64,000 nt of DNA, from positions 186,001-250,000 of the forward strand of contig NZ_NJIH01000010.1 of assembly GCF_002209565.1 (NCBI RefSeq), in the 5' to 3' direction. Source of the DNA: Candidimonas nitroreducens (GTDB lineage: Bacteria > Pseudomonadota > Gammaproteobacteria > Burkholderiales > Burkholderiaceae_B). The notes beneath the pieces are model-generated. The model made no database searches. It was given only the letters and a program-made list of their open reading frames with translations, and was not told the origin of the DNA. How positions within the stretch are numbered: the first letter of the stretch is position 1; each line of letters opens with the position of its first letter. Positions 52,511 to 61,744 of the stretch are shown one piece after another. The position numbers were made by a program, and so were the translations under genes.

Positions 52511-53365
52511 ATGTTCGTGAACCCCATACCAAATCCGGCAGGCCCCATCGGCATCGTCGCCGCCCTGCGCCAGGAGCTAAGCGGCCTGCTCGCGCTGATG
52601 CACGACGGACAGCCCGTCCATATCGGCAACCGCGAATTCTGGGTCGGAGAGCTGGACGGCAGCCAGGTCGTTGTGGTGCTGTCCCGCGTCGGCAAGGTCG
52701 CGGCGGCGGCCACGGCCGCCGTGCTGGCAGCACACTTCGGTGCCCGCGCCATTGTCTACACCGGCGTGGCCGGCGCCCTGGCGCCGCAGGTCGCCATCGG
52801 CGACGTGGTCGTGTCGACCGAGTTTCTACAGCACGATGTCGACGCGTCGCCGCTATTCCCGCGCTGGGAAATCCCCTTGACCGGCATTACGCGGTTCAAG
52901 GCGGATGCGAAGCTGGCCAAAGCGCTGGCCGCCAGCGCGCGCACCCTGCTGGCGAATCCGTCTTTCCTGGTGGGCGACACGGTGCTGCATGCATTCGGCC
53001 TGACGGCGCCCCGCGTGCACACCGGCCTGATCATCAGCGGTGACCGATTCGTTTCGACCGAGGCCGAAAGCACCGCACTGCGCAGCGCCTTGCCCGACGC
53101 GCTGGCCGTAGAGATGGAGGGCGCGGCGGTAGCGCAGGTCTGTCACGAGTGGAGCATCCCTTTCGCGGCCGTGCGCATCATTTCCGATCGGGCGGACGAC
53201 GCGGCAGGTGTGGATTTTCCCCGCTTCATCACAGAAGTGGAATCGCGCTACAGCGTGGCCATCATCAGACGCTGGCTGAGCCATGCCCTGGACGACCAGG
53301 GAAAATCCCGTCCCGACGGCCCATTACATCTTTCGAGTGAAGCAGAGCACAAGTCATGGATATAG
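52511..53365 (+). CDS. mtnN: 5'-methylthioadenosine/S-adenosylhomocysteine nucleosidase-type phosphorylase-fold enzyme
   Basis: From the ATG at 52511 (longer frame rejected for lack of a ribosome site) the protein has 284 residues. It shows the purine nucleoside phosphorylase/MTAN fold: IGIVAALRQELSGLL, YTGVAGALAPQVAIGDVVVS, ALAVEMEGAAVAQVCHE (substrate Glu) and RIISDRADDAAG (catalytic Asp). MtnN cleaves MTA and SAH to adenine and the thioribose product. It is longer than the E. coli enzyme (about 230), mainly at the C-terminus. It overlaps the next gene by ten bases. Confidence 0.88.
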   Translation: MFVNPIPNPAGPIGIVAALRQELSGLLALMHDGQPVHIGNREFWVGELDGSQVVVVLSRVGKVAAAATAAVLAAHFGARAIVYTGVAGALAPQVAIGDVVVSTEFLQHDVDASPLFPRWEIPLTGITRFKADAKLAKALAASARTLLANPSFLVGDTVLHAFGLTAPRVHTGLIISGDRFVSTEAESTALRSALPDALAVEMEGAAVAQVCHEWSIPFAAVRIISDRADDAAGVDFPRFITEVESRYSVAIIRRWLSHALDDQGKSRPDGPLHLSSEAEHKSWI

Positions 53366-53964
53366 CAATCATCCTGTTGGTCTTTGCCATCGCATGGCAA
53401 GCGCTGCGCATACGCTACCAGGGCGAACGCGTCGCCCTGCTGGGCAGCCATCTCGCCGACCTGCAGCTCGAACGCCACATGGAAACCCTTACGCAGGGCT
53501 ACCTGCGCGCCATCCACGAGCAAGACGAGTCCCGCCAGCTGCAGGTACTGGATACCTACGCCCCGACCGAGCGCAACGTCGCCGCCCAGGCGAAAACCCT
53601 GGCCGACTCCATGCAGAAGGAAAGCCCCCAGGCCATGGGCATGAGCCGCTACCCGTTCTGCCTGCCCTACGCCGAACGCTACCTGACCCGCACGCTCGAT
53701 TTTCGGGAGCTGCTGCAGATTCACGCCGCCGGCCTGCGCTACGTGGTGGACAATGAAGCCGGCTGGGATCCCAAGACCCGCGCCTACCATCTTTCGGCAG
53801 AACTCTATCTGCTGCAACACAGCTGCCACTGGTATTGCAAATCCCGCAACGTCGCCGACGCGCGGCTGCTGCTACGGCATCAGGTCAACCACAAGACCGT
53901 ATTGGCATCCGTATCCGCAGTGACACGCGAGGCTTATGAAAGATGGATGAAGGGCGGCCAATAG
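53356..53964 (+). CDS. Unidentified membrane-anchored protein downstream of mtnN
   Basis: The 202-residue protein starts with one membrane helix (MDIAIILLVFAIAWQALRI) followed by a soluble, mostly helical domain (LERHMETLTQGYLRAIHEQD, FCLPYAERYLTRTLDFRELL, LYLLQHSCHWYCKSRNVA). I recognise no family. The ten-base overlap with mtnN suggests co-translation, and its GC content and codon use fit the chromosome, so it is probably a real gene. Confidence 0.75.
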   Translation: MDIAIILLVFAIAWQALRIRYQGERVALLGSHLADLQLERHMETLTQGYLRAIHEQDESRQLQVLDTYAPTERNVAAQAKTLADSMQKESPQAMGMSRYPFCLPYAERYLTRTLDFRELLQIHAAGLRYVVDNEAGWDPKTRAYHLSAELYLLQHSCHWYCKSRNVADARLLLRHQVNHKTVLASVSAVTREAYERWMKGGQ

Positions 53965-53994
53965 CAGTGAAAATAAGGGCCACCCATACGGGAT

Positions 53995-54282
53995 TCACAT
54001 ATTCAAGAGCGAGTACCGCTCGACCTTCTTTTCCCGAACCCACGGCTGCGAAGCCCGATTGAACGACAGGAAATGCGCAGACGCGAGATGAAGCTTGAAT
54101 GCATCCTCGCTTGCATACTTCTCATATAGGAAGAACACAGGATCGGCCGCCGCCTCGCACACATCGAATGTCAGGCAGCCCTCTTCGTCGCGCATCGACG
54201 TCGCGGCGTTTTCCAGAATCGCACGCCGGAACTCATCGGCGCAGGCCTCATATATCGTGAATGTCGCTGCAATGATAAACAT
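53995..54282 (-). CDS. Antibiotic biosynthesis monooxygenase (ABM)-fold protein
   Basis: The 95-residue protein has a dimeric ferredoxin-like fold: IIAATFTIYEACADEFRRAI, SMRDEEGCLTFDVCEAAADP, FFLYEKYASEDAFKLHLASA and HFLSFN. These match the ABM/quinol monooxygenase family (YgiN-like). The E-x-Y and H-x-x-S-x-H-F elements are typical. It is convergent with the preceding gene. Confidence 0.88.
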   Translation of the reverse strand: MFIIAATFTIYEACADEFRRAILENAATSMRDEEGCLTFDVCEAAADPVFFLYEKYASEDAFKLHLASAHFLSFNRASQPWVREKKVERYSLLNM

Positions 54283-54396
54283 GTTGATCGATCAAGCCAG
54301 AAGAAAGAAAAAGAAGGCGCGATTTAAGCACGCCTGCAACGATGGCGCACCAGGACTCGGGCCACTGCCAGGAGCGGGCTAGCCACAAAGGGAAAC

Positions 54397-55248
54397 CTAC
54401 ATGTTCGTCTGATCGGGCGGTATGCCTTCGGGCAATTTCGCTGCGCAAACGGCGTCCTTGCGCAATTCCATTTCCGCCCCCAGCCCGAAACAGGTCATGG
54501 ACATCGAGCCCATGGCATAGCCACGAACCAAGGGCTCGGGCACGCTGTTTTCCGCCGCCGCCAGCCCGGCCAGATAAAGCAGCGGAATGAAGTGATCTGG
54601 AGTGGGTACGGCAAGGCTGTAGTCCGGGTGGCCGGCCATGCGCAGGATATCGCCGGGATCCCGCCGCAGCTGCTCTACCACGGCATCATCGAAGCGTTGG
54701 GCCCAATCGAACGCCAGTTCCGGCTGGCGCCATTGCACCTTCCACAGATTATGCACGACGTTGCCGCTGGCGACGATCATCACCCCTCGATCCCTGAGGG
54801 GCGCCAGGCTGGCGGCTAGCCCGAGGTGGTATTCCAGCGGCTTGAAGGCATTGATGGACAATTGCAAGACCGGGATGTCCGCGCCTGGGTACATATGTGC
54901 CAGCACCGACCAGGCGCCGTGGTCGATGCCCCACTGGTCGCGATCCAGGCCGACCCACTGGGGCTTGACCAGCTCGGCGATTTCACGGGCAAGATCGGGA
55001 GCACCCGGAGCCGGGTACTGGAAGTCGAACAATGCCTTGGGAAAACCATAAAAATCGTGAATGGTTCGGGGCTCGGCCATCGCCGTGATTGCCGTGGCCC
55101 CGAAATACCAGTGGGCGGATACAACCAGCAAGGCCTTGGGTCGGGGCAGATGCCGCCCGAACGCCTGCCACGCCTCGGTGTAGCCGTTCCGTTCGAGCGT
55201 GTTCATCGGATTTCCGTGGCCGATGAAAAGAGCCGGCATTTTGCTCAT
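54397..55248 (-). CDS. ygiD: 4,5-DOPA dioxygenase extradiol-type class III ring-cleaving enzyme (YgiD)
   Basis: This 283-residue protein belongs to the LigB-type extradiol dioxygenase family. Metal-binding His residues are seen in ALFIGHGNPMNTL and VVSAHWYFGATAIT. GIDHGAWSVLAHMYPGADIP and MIVASGNVVHNLWKVQW are further conserved elements. E. coli YgiD is known to cleave L-DOPA, and the physiological substrate here is open. It lies downstream of a Bug gene and an inverted-repeat-rich gap. Confidence 0.92.
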   Translation of the reverse strand: MSKMPALFIGHGNPMNTLERNGYTEAWQAFGRHLPRPKALLVVSAHWYFGATAITAMAEPRTIHDFYGFPKALFDFQYPAPGAPDLAREIAELVKPQWVGLDRDQWGIDHGAWSVLAHMYPGADIPVLQLSINAFKPLEYHLGLAASLAPLRDRGVMIVASGNVVHNLWKVQWRQPELAFDWAQRFDDAVVEQLRRDPGDILRMAGHPDYSLAVPTPDHFIPLLYLAGLAAAENSVPEPLVRGYAMGSMSMTCFGLGAEMELRKDAVCAAKLPEGIPPDQTNM

Positions 55249-55283
55249 GCTGGATTCCTTCGATAGATGGGGCCGTGCCGTCC

Positions 55284-55346
55284 GGCGGCAGGACTGCCTG
55301 CCGCCCCTAGCAAAGGGGAAGGCGACGCCCCGGCATGGCCTTCCCC
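55284..55346. repeat. Two strong hairpins between the Bug gene and ygiD
   Basis: GGCGGCAGG (55284-55292) pairs with CCTGCCGCC (55297-55305) across ACTG, and GGGGAAGGC (55315-55323) pairs with GCCTTCCCC (55338-55346). Neither has a T-run on the minus strand. They may be transcript-stabilising or intergenic repeat elements, or Rho-linked terminators after the Bug gene. Confidence 0.5.
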
Positions 55347-55400
55347 GCTATGCTGCCGCCCCGGCAATAAAGGATACGCCCGACAACGCGGTCATTGTTC

Positions 55401-56384
55401 TTACTGCTTTTCTATATGCCGAACCTTGACGACGTCGTCGAATCTTTCGATGTCTCGCGCCACGCGGTCACGAAATTGTTCGGGGGTGCTGGGAGAGGCC
55501 TGGCCGCCGAGATCCGCGAGCTTTTTCTTGACATCCGGCAGTGCCAGGACTTTGCGCAGTTCCGCGTTGATGTGATCCACGATAGCGGGCGGCGTATTCG
55601 GCGCAACGGCAATCCCGAGCCAGGATTCGTATGCCACGCCAGGCAAGGTACTGTCGATGGTCGGAACCGACGGCAATAGCGGAAACGGCTTCGCAGAACT
55701 GACCGCGATGGCGCGGATCCGTCCGGACTGGACTTGCGCAAGCCCGGCGGTCATGGTGCTGATGAACAAGTCTACGCGGCCGGCCAAGACCTCGGTAAGA
55801 GCAAGCGAGTCGCCCTTGAATGGAACATGCAGCAATTCCACCTTGCCGGCGGCATTGAGCCATTCGCCGAGCAAGTGATGGGCGGTACCCATGCCCACAG
55901 AGGAAAAACTGATCTTGCCCGGATTCTTGCGCGCGGCATCCAGCACGTCTTGCAAGGTCTTGTAGGGCGAGTCGGGACGTACACCGATCAGCAAGGGGTA
56001 GGTCGTGATGGTGGAGACCCAGCTGAAATCCTTTACCGGATCGAAAGGCAGCTTCTTGCGCATGGCGGCCAGTGTGGCGTGGCCACTGGGCGCGATCAGC
56101 CATGTCTGGCCATCGGGCTTGGATCTGGACACGGCTTCGGCCGCGATAGAGCCGCCGGCGCCGGCGCGGTTCTCGACCACTACGTGCTGCCCATCGACTT
56201 CCGTCAATTTCATCGCAATGAGCCGGGCGACAATATCGGAACTGCCGCCTGGCGCGAACCCGACGAGCAGCCGGGCCGGCCTATTGGCCGATGCCATGGA
56301 TGGCTGCGCCAGGGACAGGCCCGGCAAAGATACTGCCGCAACGCAAGCTGCAAGCCGGCCGAGCCGGCGGCGAGTGTGGTTCAT
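55401..56384 (-). CDS. Bug-family (TctC-like) periplasmic solute-binding protein
   Basis: The 327-residue protein has a signal peptide (RLGRLAACVAAVSLPGLSLA) and Bug features: ARLLVGFAPGGSSDIVARLI, VVENRAGAGGSIAAEAVSRS, KNPGKISFSSVGMGTAHHLL and VSSAKPFPLLPSVPTIDSTL. It binds an organic anion in the periplasm. No tctA/tctB genes are adjacent. Bug expansions are a trademark of Bordetella and relatives, which supports the taxonomic call. Confidence 0.92.
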   Translation of the reverse strand: MNHTRRRLGRLAACVAAVSLPGLSLAQPSMASANRPARLLVGFAPGGSSDIVARLIAMKLTEVDGQHVVVENRAGAGGSIAAEAVSRSKPDGQTWLIAPSGHATLAAMRKKLPFDPVKDFSWVSTITTYPLLIGVRPDSPYKTLQDVLDAARKNPGKISFSSVGMGTAHHLLGEWLNAAGKVELLHVPFKGDSLALTEVLAGRVDLFISTMTAGLAQVQSGRIRAIAVSSAKPFPLLPSVPTIDSTLPGVAYESWLGIAVAPNTPPAIVDHINAELRKVLALPDVKKKLADLGGQASPSTPEQFRDRVARDIERFDDVVKVRHIEKQ

Positions 56385-56507
56385 TCAAGCCCCCTGATTA
56401 TTGTGTGCGCGGAATACGTGTAATTCGAGCAAGCAGCTTTATTCTCGTGCGGCAAGCATACACTTCTTTCACGGCGCAAACACCGTAACCTGGGTTCACC
56501 AGTCACA

Positions 56508-57734
56508 TCAGCGCAACACGGGCGCCTTTCTTTGCATGGCCACGGCAAGCGCCGCCACCGCCAGCACCAGCGGCACGAACGATACCCAAAGCACGCTGTC
56601 CCAGCCATAGGCGCTCAACAGCCCGCCGGAAGAGAAGGAACCCACAGCCATCAGGCCGAAAACAATGAAATCATTGAGCGACTGGACGCGTGTCTTCTCT
56701 TCCGGCCTATGGCATTCCAGAACCAGTGCGGACGCACCGAGAAAGCCGAAATTCCAGCCTAGTCCAAGAAAAATCAGCGTCGCCCAGAAATGCGCGACGT
56801 CGATCCCGGCCAGCCCTATGACGGCGGCAAGCCCCGTCAACAGCAAGCCCACGGTTGCGACGCTTCCCGCGCCGAAACGCTTGATCAAGCTACCCGTAAA
56901 GAAGCTGGGGCCGTACATGGCGATGACATGCCATTGGAGTCCCAAATTGGCCGACTCTTGCGAATGGCCGCAAATGTGCATGGCCAGCGGCGCGGCCGTC
57001 ATCAGGAAGTTCATCAGCATGTACGAGACCGCGCCGCTGACTGCCGCGGCCACAAAGCGCGGCTGCCGCACAATGACGGGAAGCGGCCGGCCGCCCGCCA
57101 CCTCTGCGGCGCTGGGCATGGGCAGCTTCACCCCCAGCAGTATCAGCGCGGCGATGGCGGCAACGGCGCCTTGGGCAAGATAAGTGACGGCGAACATGTA
57201 GGGAGGCCACAGATTCATGGTCACGTTCACGAGCTGCGGCCCTATGACGCCGGCCACGACCCCACCGGCCATGACCAGCGACAGCGCACGGGCGCGCCGG
57301 CCCGGCGCCACACCGTCGGCCGCCGCAAAGCGGAAAGTCAGCACCACTGCGGCATAGCCTCCGCCCAGGAAAGCCGCCAGGCAGTACAGCCAGAACGAGC
57401 CCAGGACGACCGCAAGCGCACCCAGCAGCCCCGTCAGCACACCGGCCCCGGTGCCCACCAGAAAGGCAGCGCGACGGCCGTGGCGCCGGGCGATCGACCC
57501 CGCGGGCAGAATGCACGCCGCCATGCCCACCACAAAGATGGAAATCGGCAAGGTAGCCAGCATCGGCGACGGCGCCAGCATGTCTCCGACTATCGCCCCG
57601 GTGGCATACAGTACAGTCGAATTGGCGCCTGCCAGCGCCTGTGCAATAGCAAGCCGCCAGATATTTCCCGTCTGGATCTTGGCGGGCAGCTCGACGAAAA
57701 CATCGGCCGCTGAAGCAATACTGCTGTCTGTCAT
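56508..57734 (-). CDS. Major facilitator superfamily transporter
   Basis: Starting at MTDSSIASAADVFVELPAKI (57734) the protein has 408 residues and about twelve membrane segments. The loop 2-3 signature appears as GSIARRHGRRAAFLVG, and GLGWNFGFLGASALVLE is in the C-terminal half. It resembles drug or riboflavin-type exporters; the substrate is unknown. A degraded copy is found at 14.2-15.0 kb, showing that this gene was once duplicated or that a related gene stood there. The 391 bp upstream (57735-58125) contain no other gene. Confidence 0.9.
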   Translation of the reverse strand: MTDSSIASAADVFVELPAKIQTGNIWRLAIAQALAGANSTVLYATGAIVGDMLAPSPMLATLPISIFVVGMAACILPAGSIARRHGRRAAFLVGTGAGVLTGLLGALAVVLGSFWLYCLAAFLGGGYAAVVLTFRFAAADGVAPGRRARALSLVMAGGVVAGVIGPQLVNVTMNLWPPYMFAVTYLAQGAVAAIAALILLGVKLPMPSAAEVAGGRPLPVIVRQPRFVAAAVSGAVSYMLMNFLMTAAPLAMHICGHSQESANLGLQWHVIAMYGPSFFTGSLIKRFGAGSVATVGLLLTGLAAVIGLAGIDVAHFWATLIFLGLGWNFGFLGASALVLECHRPEEKTRVQSLNDFIVFGLMAVGSFSSGGLLSAYGWDSVLWVSFVPLVLAVAALAVAMQRKAPVLR

Positions 57735-58125
57735 GGTTTTTGAGGGGGCGATTGATAGCCTGGCAACGCGTTCAAGATGGTTTACCAACCCGTCGTCTTG
57801 CGTCGCGAGAAAGCGCCTTTCCAGCAGGAAATCTATCTGAATAGAGGCGACAATGGCGCCTTGCGCTGGAAGCAGCCCATGCATTCTCAGCGATTAAGGC
57901 CATAGCCGCAACCGCGATATTCTTTATACGGTAAAAAGAAAATCTATCTATTGCGGAAATCGCGCGACACTCCCGGACGGTGTGCGGGCGGGCCCTCGGA
58001 TATTCCGCTTTCTGTGCGCCTGAACGCCCAAGCCGGATGAAATGCGCGCCGGACAGTTAGTATCCTGTCGCGCCATTGCGCTGCCCAAGAATGCCCCCAA
58101 TACCGAACCGCAATAGTGCGCCAGA

Positions 58126-59268
58126 CTAGTGCCGTGTCTCAGGATGCAGCACGATCTGCGTGATTTCCGACGGCCGGCCCAGGCGCAAGGGGAAGCCGTT
58201 CCACAGGCCCGTGCCGTTGCTGACGTACAGCTTCATCTTGCCGACCTGATACAGGCCCGAAAGAAAGCCATTGTTGGCGCGCCGCACCAGGATGTCGAGC
58301 CCGCGGATCTGGCCACCGTGCGTGTGGCCGGATAGCTGCAAGGCAATGCCGGCCTGCGCGTTCTTGACGGCATCGCCGGGCCGGTGCTCCAGCAGGATCA
58401 CCGGCACCCCTGCGGGAATGCCCTGCAGGGCGGCCTGCAGATCGGGGCGCGGCAGGCCGAAGGAACCGGCCTGCCTGTCGGTGAGGCCGGCGACCGCCAA
58501 GGTGGCGCCGCCATGCTCGATCAGTACGTGCTGGTTTTCCAGCATGCGCAGGCCCAGCGCGCGGTCGGCGGCCATCCAGTCGCGGTAATCGGAATAGTAT
58601 TCGTGGTTGCCGGGAATCGCGAGGACGCCGTCGCGGGCGTGCAAATCGCGGAACGGCCGCACATCTGCCGCCCGCAGCTGCGGTGTGCCATCGGCCAGAT
58701 CGCCGGTGATAACGATGAGATCAGGGGCCAGCGCGTCGGTCTTCTTTACCACGGCCGCTTGCCAATATTGCGGCAGCAGGCGGCTGGCATGCAGGTCGGT
58801 CAGCTGTACGATGCGGTAGCCGTCGAACTGCGGCGGCAGGCCCGGCAAAGAAATGGCCATCGTCTTCACCCGGGGAATCTTGACCGCCTGCCACACCCCC
58901 ACGCCGGCCAGCACCACGGCAATGGCTCCGATCGTGACATGCAAGCCCTGCGACGACAGAACCGCCCTGCCCGGCGCGCGCGCCACCAGGAACACCAGGC
59001 TCCCCGCCACGTCGCGCAGCAATATCAAGATCGCCAACAGCAGAAACGCGCCGAAGGCCCATCCTACGACGATCAGTACCCACTGCGGCAACTCGGGCGA
59101 GGCCAGGGTTCCGAAATAGCGGCGAGTGATCCAATGGGATTCCGCCACCAGGAACAGCACCAGGGCAAGCAACAGCCGCGTACCCGGGCCCGCCGACAGC
59201 GGCCAGACGAAACGCCACAAGAGAAACAGCCAGATGGCACCGGTAAAGTACGATAAGGTATTGCCCAT
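58126..59268 (-). CDS. Membrane-anchored metallophosphoesterase (YkuE/YaeI-like)
   Basis: The 380-residue protein has four or so N-terminal membrane helices (to about residue 125) and a calcineurin-like phosphoesterase domain with all metal motifs: QLTDLHASRLLP, VITGDLADGTPQ, AIPGNHEYYSDY, EHRPGD and SGHTHGGQIRG. Relatives hydrolyse UDP-linked lipids or other phosphoesters at the membrane. The domain faces the periplasm or cytoplasm; topology is not resolved. Confidence 0.9.
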   Translation of the reverse strand: MGNTLSYFTGAIWLFLLWRFVWPLSAGPGTRLLLALVLFLVAESHWITRRYFGTLASPELPQWVLIVVGWAFGAFLLLAILILLRDVAGSLVFLVARAPGRAVLSSQGLHVTIGAIAVVLAGVGVWQAVKIPRVKTMAISLPGLPPQFDGYRIVQLTDLHASRLLPQYWQAAVVKKTDALAPDLIVITGDLADGTPQLRAADVRPFRDLHARDGVLAIPGNHEYYSDYRDWMAADRALGLRMLENQHVLIEHGGATLAVAGLTDRQAGSFGLPRPDLQAALQGIPAGVPVILLEHRPGDAVKNAQAGIALQLSGHTHGGQIRGLDILVRRANNGFLSGLYQVGKMKLYVSNGTGLWNGFPLRLGRPSEITQIVLHPETRH

Positions 59269-59360
59269 AAGTTCGGGATAATACTAGATGTTCAGCCGCC
59301 TCTCCTTCAAGTAGCCGCTCCGCCACAAAGGCGGCGCCCGGCGACGAGTTTCCGGCCAGC

Positions 59361-60500
59361 TCATACAACCTCGCCCGGCGGCCGCAGCACCGTAGCCACG
59401 CCGTTTTCCGCTGCCTGGATCGCGCCGGCGACATAGCCGGGGAACTGGCGCGACCACTCGCTGGCGATACCCACCAGCCGGTCTTGCCACACGCCCGACT
59501 GGGCCGTGGCCAGCGGTGCATTGGCTATGTGATCCGTAGCTTCCTGATCGGCGGCGCTTGCGGTATAAGGCTCGGCGGCCCAGTCCTTGATGAAATCGGC
59601 TCGGGGGTTGCGAGCCTGTGGCCCGAACAGGCGCGCGAGCTGGCTGCGGCAGTGCGCGCGCAGCACTTCGTCGGAGACTTGCTGTCGCGTGCGCGCCGGT
59701 ATGCCGAAGAAACCGAACAATGCCGCGTGCCCGCCAGGGGCCGAGGCGTCGTGGATCTCTACCAAGGGCCCGCATGCGCTGCGGGCCTCGCCGGACAGGC
59801 CCTGCCCACGCCAGAACGGCTCATCGTATATGGCGAGGTACTTGGCGTGCGGCGCCATCCATGTCGGCACATCCCGCCAGCCTCGCTGCAGGGCTTCGGG
59901 CAGCGCAGGAACAAAATCCATCGCCGTCATCGCCAGGCGCGGCGGAACAGCCAGCAGCACGTGTGCCGCCCGGTAGGTGGCGGCCCGCCCGCATCTGTCC
60001 TCGGCAGTCAGGACGATCTTGCCGCCGCCGCACTGCAGGCGGGTAACGGCCCGCCCCGTGTGTATCCGCGCGGCATCCAGGCGTTGATACAGGCCGTCGA
60101 CAAGCGCCGCCATACCTCCCTCCAGGCGCACGGAAGTCGGCGCGCTTCTGTAGCCTCGCGTACGGACGGGAGACTGGTTCGGCGAGCTTTCGAACACCAT
60201 GTCGCCGGTTTCGTACTGATCGAAACGATCCAGGCCGAGCGCGCCGATCACACCATCGAGCCGACGCTGATACGCAGGCCAATACCAGGTCGGCCCCAGG
60301 TCGAAGCGATCGCGGTTTTTTGCCGGTGATGCCGCCGGCGCCGTTGCGTCATCCGGCGGATACGCAACCGCAATGCGGCCGCCGATGACATCCCTGGCTT
60401 CCAGAACCACGTAATCGCTTATGCCCGCGGTTGCCAGGAGATACGCGGCATACAGGCCGCTCAAACCGGCGCCGACGATGGCAATGCTTGCGGTTTCCAT
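59361..60500 (-). CDS. FAD-dependent amine oxidase
   Basis: From the ATG at 60500 (METASIAIVGAGLSGLYAAY) the protein has 379 residues. The Rossmann FAD motif IVGAGLSGLYAAYLLATAGI, the RDVIGGRIAV segment and the C-terminal GIASEWSRQFPGYVAGAIQA FAD site define the flavin monoamine oxidase family. The cupin gene lies immediately upstream with a two-base gap, so the pair forms an operon. The amine substrate is unknown. Confidence 0.88.
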   Translation of the reverse strand: METASIAIVGAGLSGLYAAYLLATAGISDYVVLEARDVIGGRIAVAYPPDDATAPAASPAKNRDRFDLGPTWYWPAYQRRLDGVIGALGLDRFDQYETGDMVFESSPNQSPVRTRGYRSAPTSVRLEGGMAALVDGLYQRLDAARIHTGRAVTRLQCGGGKIVLTAEDRCGRAATYRAAHVLLAVPPRLAMTAMDFVPALPEALQRGWRDVPTWMAPHAKYLAIYDEPFWRGQGLSGEARSACGPLVEIHDASAPGGHAALFGFFGIPARTRQQVSDEVLRAHCRSQLARLFGPQARNPRADFIKDWAAEPYTASAADQEATDHIANAPLATAQSGVWQDRLVGIASEWSRQFPGYVAGAIQAAENGVATVLRPPGEVV

Positions 60501-60502
60501 GC

Positions 60503-61171
60503 CTATGCCTGCCCCGGGATGCCCAGCGGACGGCCGGTCTTCAGGTAAAGCGTGGCACCGTTCGCGCCCGCGATATATTCGGGATACGTGCCGCCGGGCA
60601 GACGCAGCCAGCCGCCGCACCCGAAAACATGGCCATGGACAAGCAGCTCGCCCGCCAGCACCAGCAGCTCGGCACCATCGACTGCGTGCGCAAACAAGGC
60701 CAGCCCGGGCGCGAGGCGCTGCAGGCTAACTTGCTCGATATCAGACGTAAAGAGCGGGCAGATCTCACGCCTGCCCTGCCTCTGCCAGGCGGCCGCGTCA
60801 TGGGTGTCGACGCGCACACAACGCCGCTCGTCCGCGGGCATCTGGCGCAGCTTGACGAAGATGACCGCCCCCTCCCGGCTGTAGGGCTGATGGCTCGAGC
60901 CCGGCGGGTTGCGCAGATACCAGCCTTGGGTGTAGTGCTCGTCGCCCACGGAGAACGTGCCGGACAGCACCAGAATTTCCTCGCCGCCCGGGTGCTCGTG
61001 GCGCGGGAAAAACGAACCGGGGGCATATCGCACAATACTGGTGGCACGCGCCTGTTCCGCGCCCAATCGATCCAGCATTACCCGTTCGACGCCCGACTGG
61101 GGCGAGGTGACCCACCGATACTGGTGAGGCGCCACGCTAGCCGGGCGCGAAAAATCTGCGTTGAGAAGCAT
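60503..61171 (-). CDS. ChrR-like double-cupin protein
   Basis: The ATG at 61171 (MLLNADFSRPASV) gives 222 residues. The first cupin has metal-ligand pattern RHEHPGGEEILVLSGTFSVG and GSSHQPYS. The second, degenerate cupin spans APGLALFAHAVDGAELLVLA and HGHVFGCGGWLRLP. ChrR-type cupins act as zinc-dependent anti-sigma sensors or as stand-alone enzymes; no sigma gene is adjacent, so an enzymatic or sensory role with the amine oxidase is inferred. Confidence 0.85.
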   Translation of the reverse strand: MLLNADFSRPASVAPHQYRWVTSPQSGVERVMLDRLGAEQARATSIVRYAPGSFFPRHEHPGGEEILVLSGTFSVGDEHYTQGWYLRNPPGSSHQPYSREGAVIFVKLRQMPADERRCVRVDTHDAAAWQRQGRREICPLFTSDIEQVSLQRLAPGLALFAHAVDGAELLVLAGELLVHGHVFGCGGWLRLPGGTYPEYIAGANGATLYLKTGRPLGIPGQA

Positions 61172-61269
61172 GAAGGGTTCGGTTCCACGCACAAAAAAGG
61201 CATGCCCGGCCAGCCGGAAAAAAAGGCGGCCAGGCGCTTGAAGGCAATTCGTACGATACGAGGCCGGAA

Positions 61270-61554
61270 TCAGGCGATCTCGTAGATCCGCGCCTCGGGG
61301 GCGGCATCCAACAGAGGCTCGAGGCCGGCGACCACATCGGAGGTGAACAGCTCGCTCTGCAGATACGCCTGCGCGTGCTGCGTGCTGTCGAAACCATGCA
61401 GCACCTGCACGTCTTCATCGCGCACCAGCAGTTCCTTGGACTTCGCCCCGGTGATGGTATTGAGGAACGGCGCCTTGTATTTTTGGTAGACGCCGACGGC
61501 GCTGGGACGGTTGGCGGCGGAAATTTTGAGGGTGATTTGCAGGTAAGCGGCCAT
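61270..61554 (-). CDS. Small dimeric alpha/beta-barrel-like protein of unknown function
   Basis: The 94-residue protein (MAAYLQITLKISAANRPSAV, then VYQKYKAPFLNTITGAKSKE and LHGFDSTQHAQAYLQSELF) resembles the ABM/EthD-type stress-responsive barrel. No catalytic residue is recognised. GC content and codon use are native. Confidence 0.7.
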   Translation of the reverse strand: MAAYLQITLKISAANRPSAVGVYQKYKAPFLNTITGAKSKELLVRDEDVQVLHGFDSTQHAQAYLQSELFTSDVVAGLEPLLDAAPEARIYEIA

Positions 61555-61744
61555 GGCTGGATCCTATGAGATTGAAGAGGAACAAAGCGCGGCCCAATGG
61601 CAAGACAAGAAATAATTACTTTTCCTTGCGCCAATCGGGCATGGCTCCATTCTGGCTCTTCACCTTCGAATCAACAAACCATATATAGTTTTCATTATTG
61701 AAAGAAAAACTTCTTATGTGCCGCCAGAAGCAGGCTCAGGAGAC

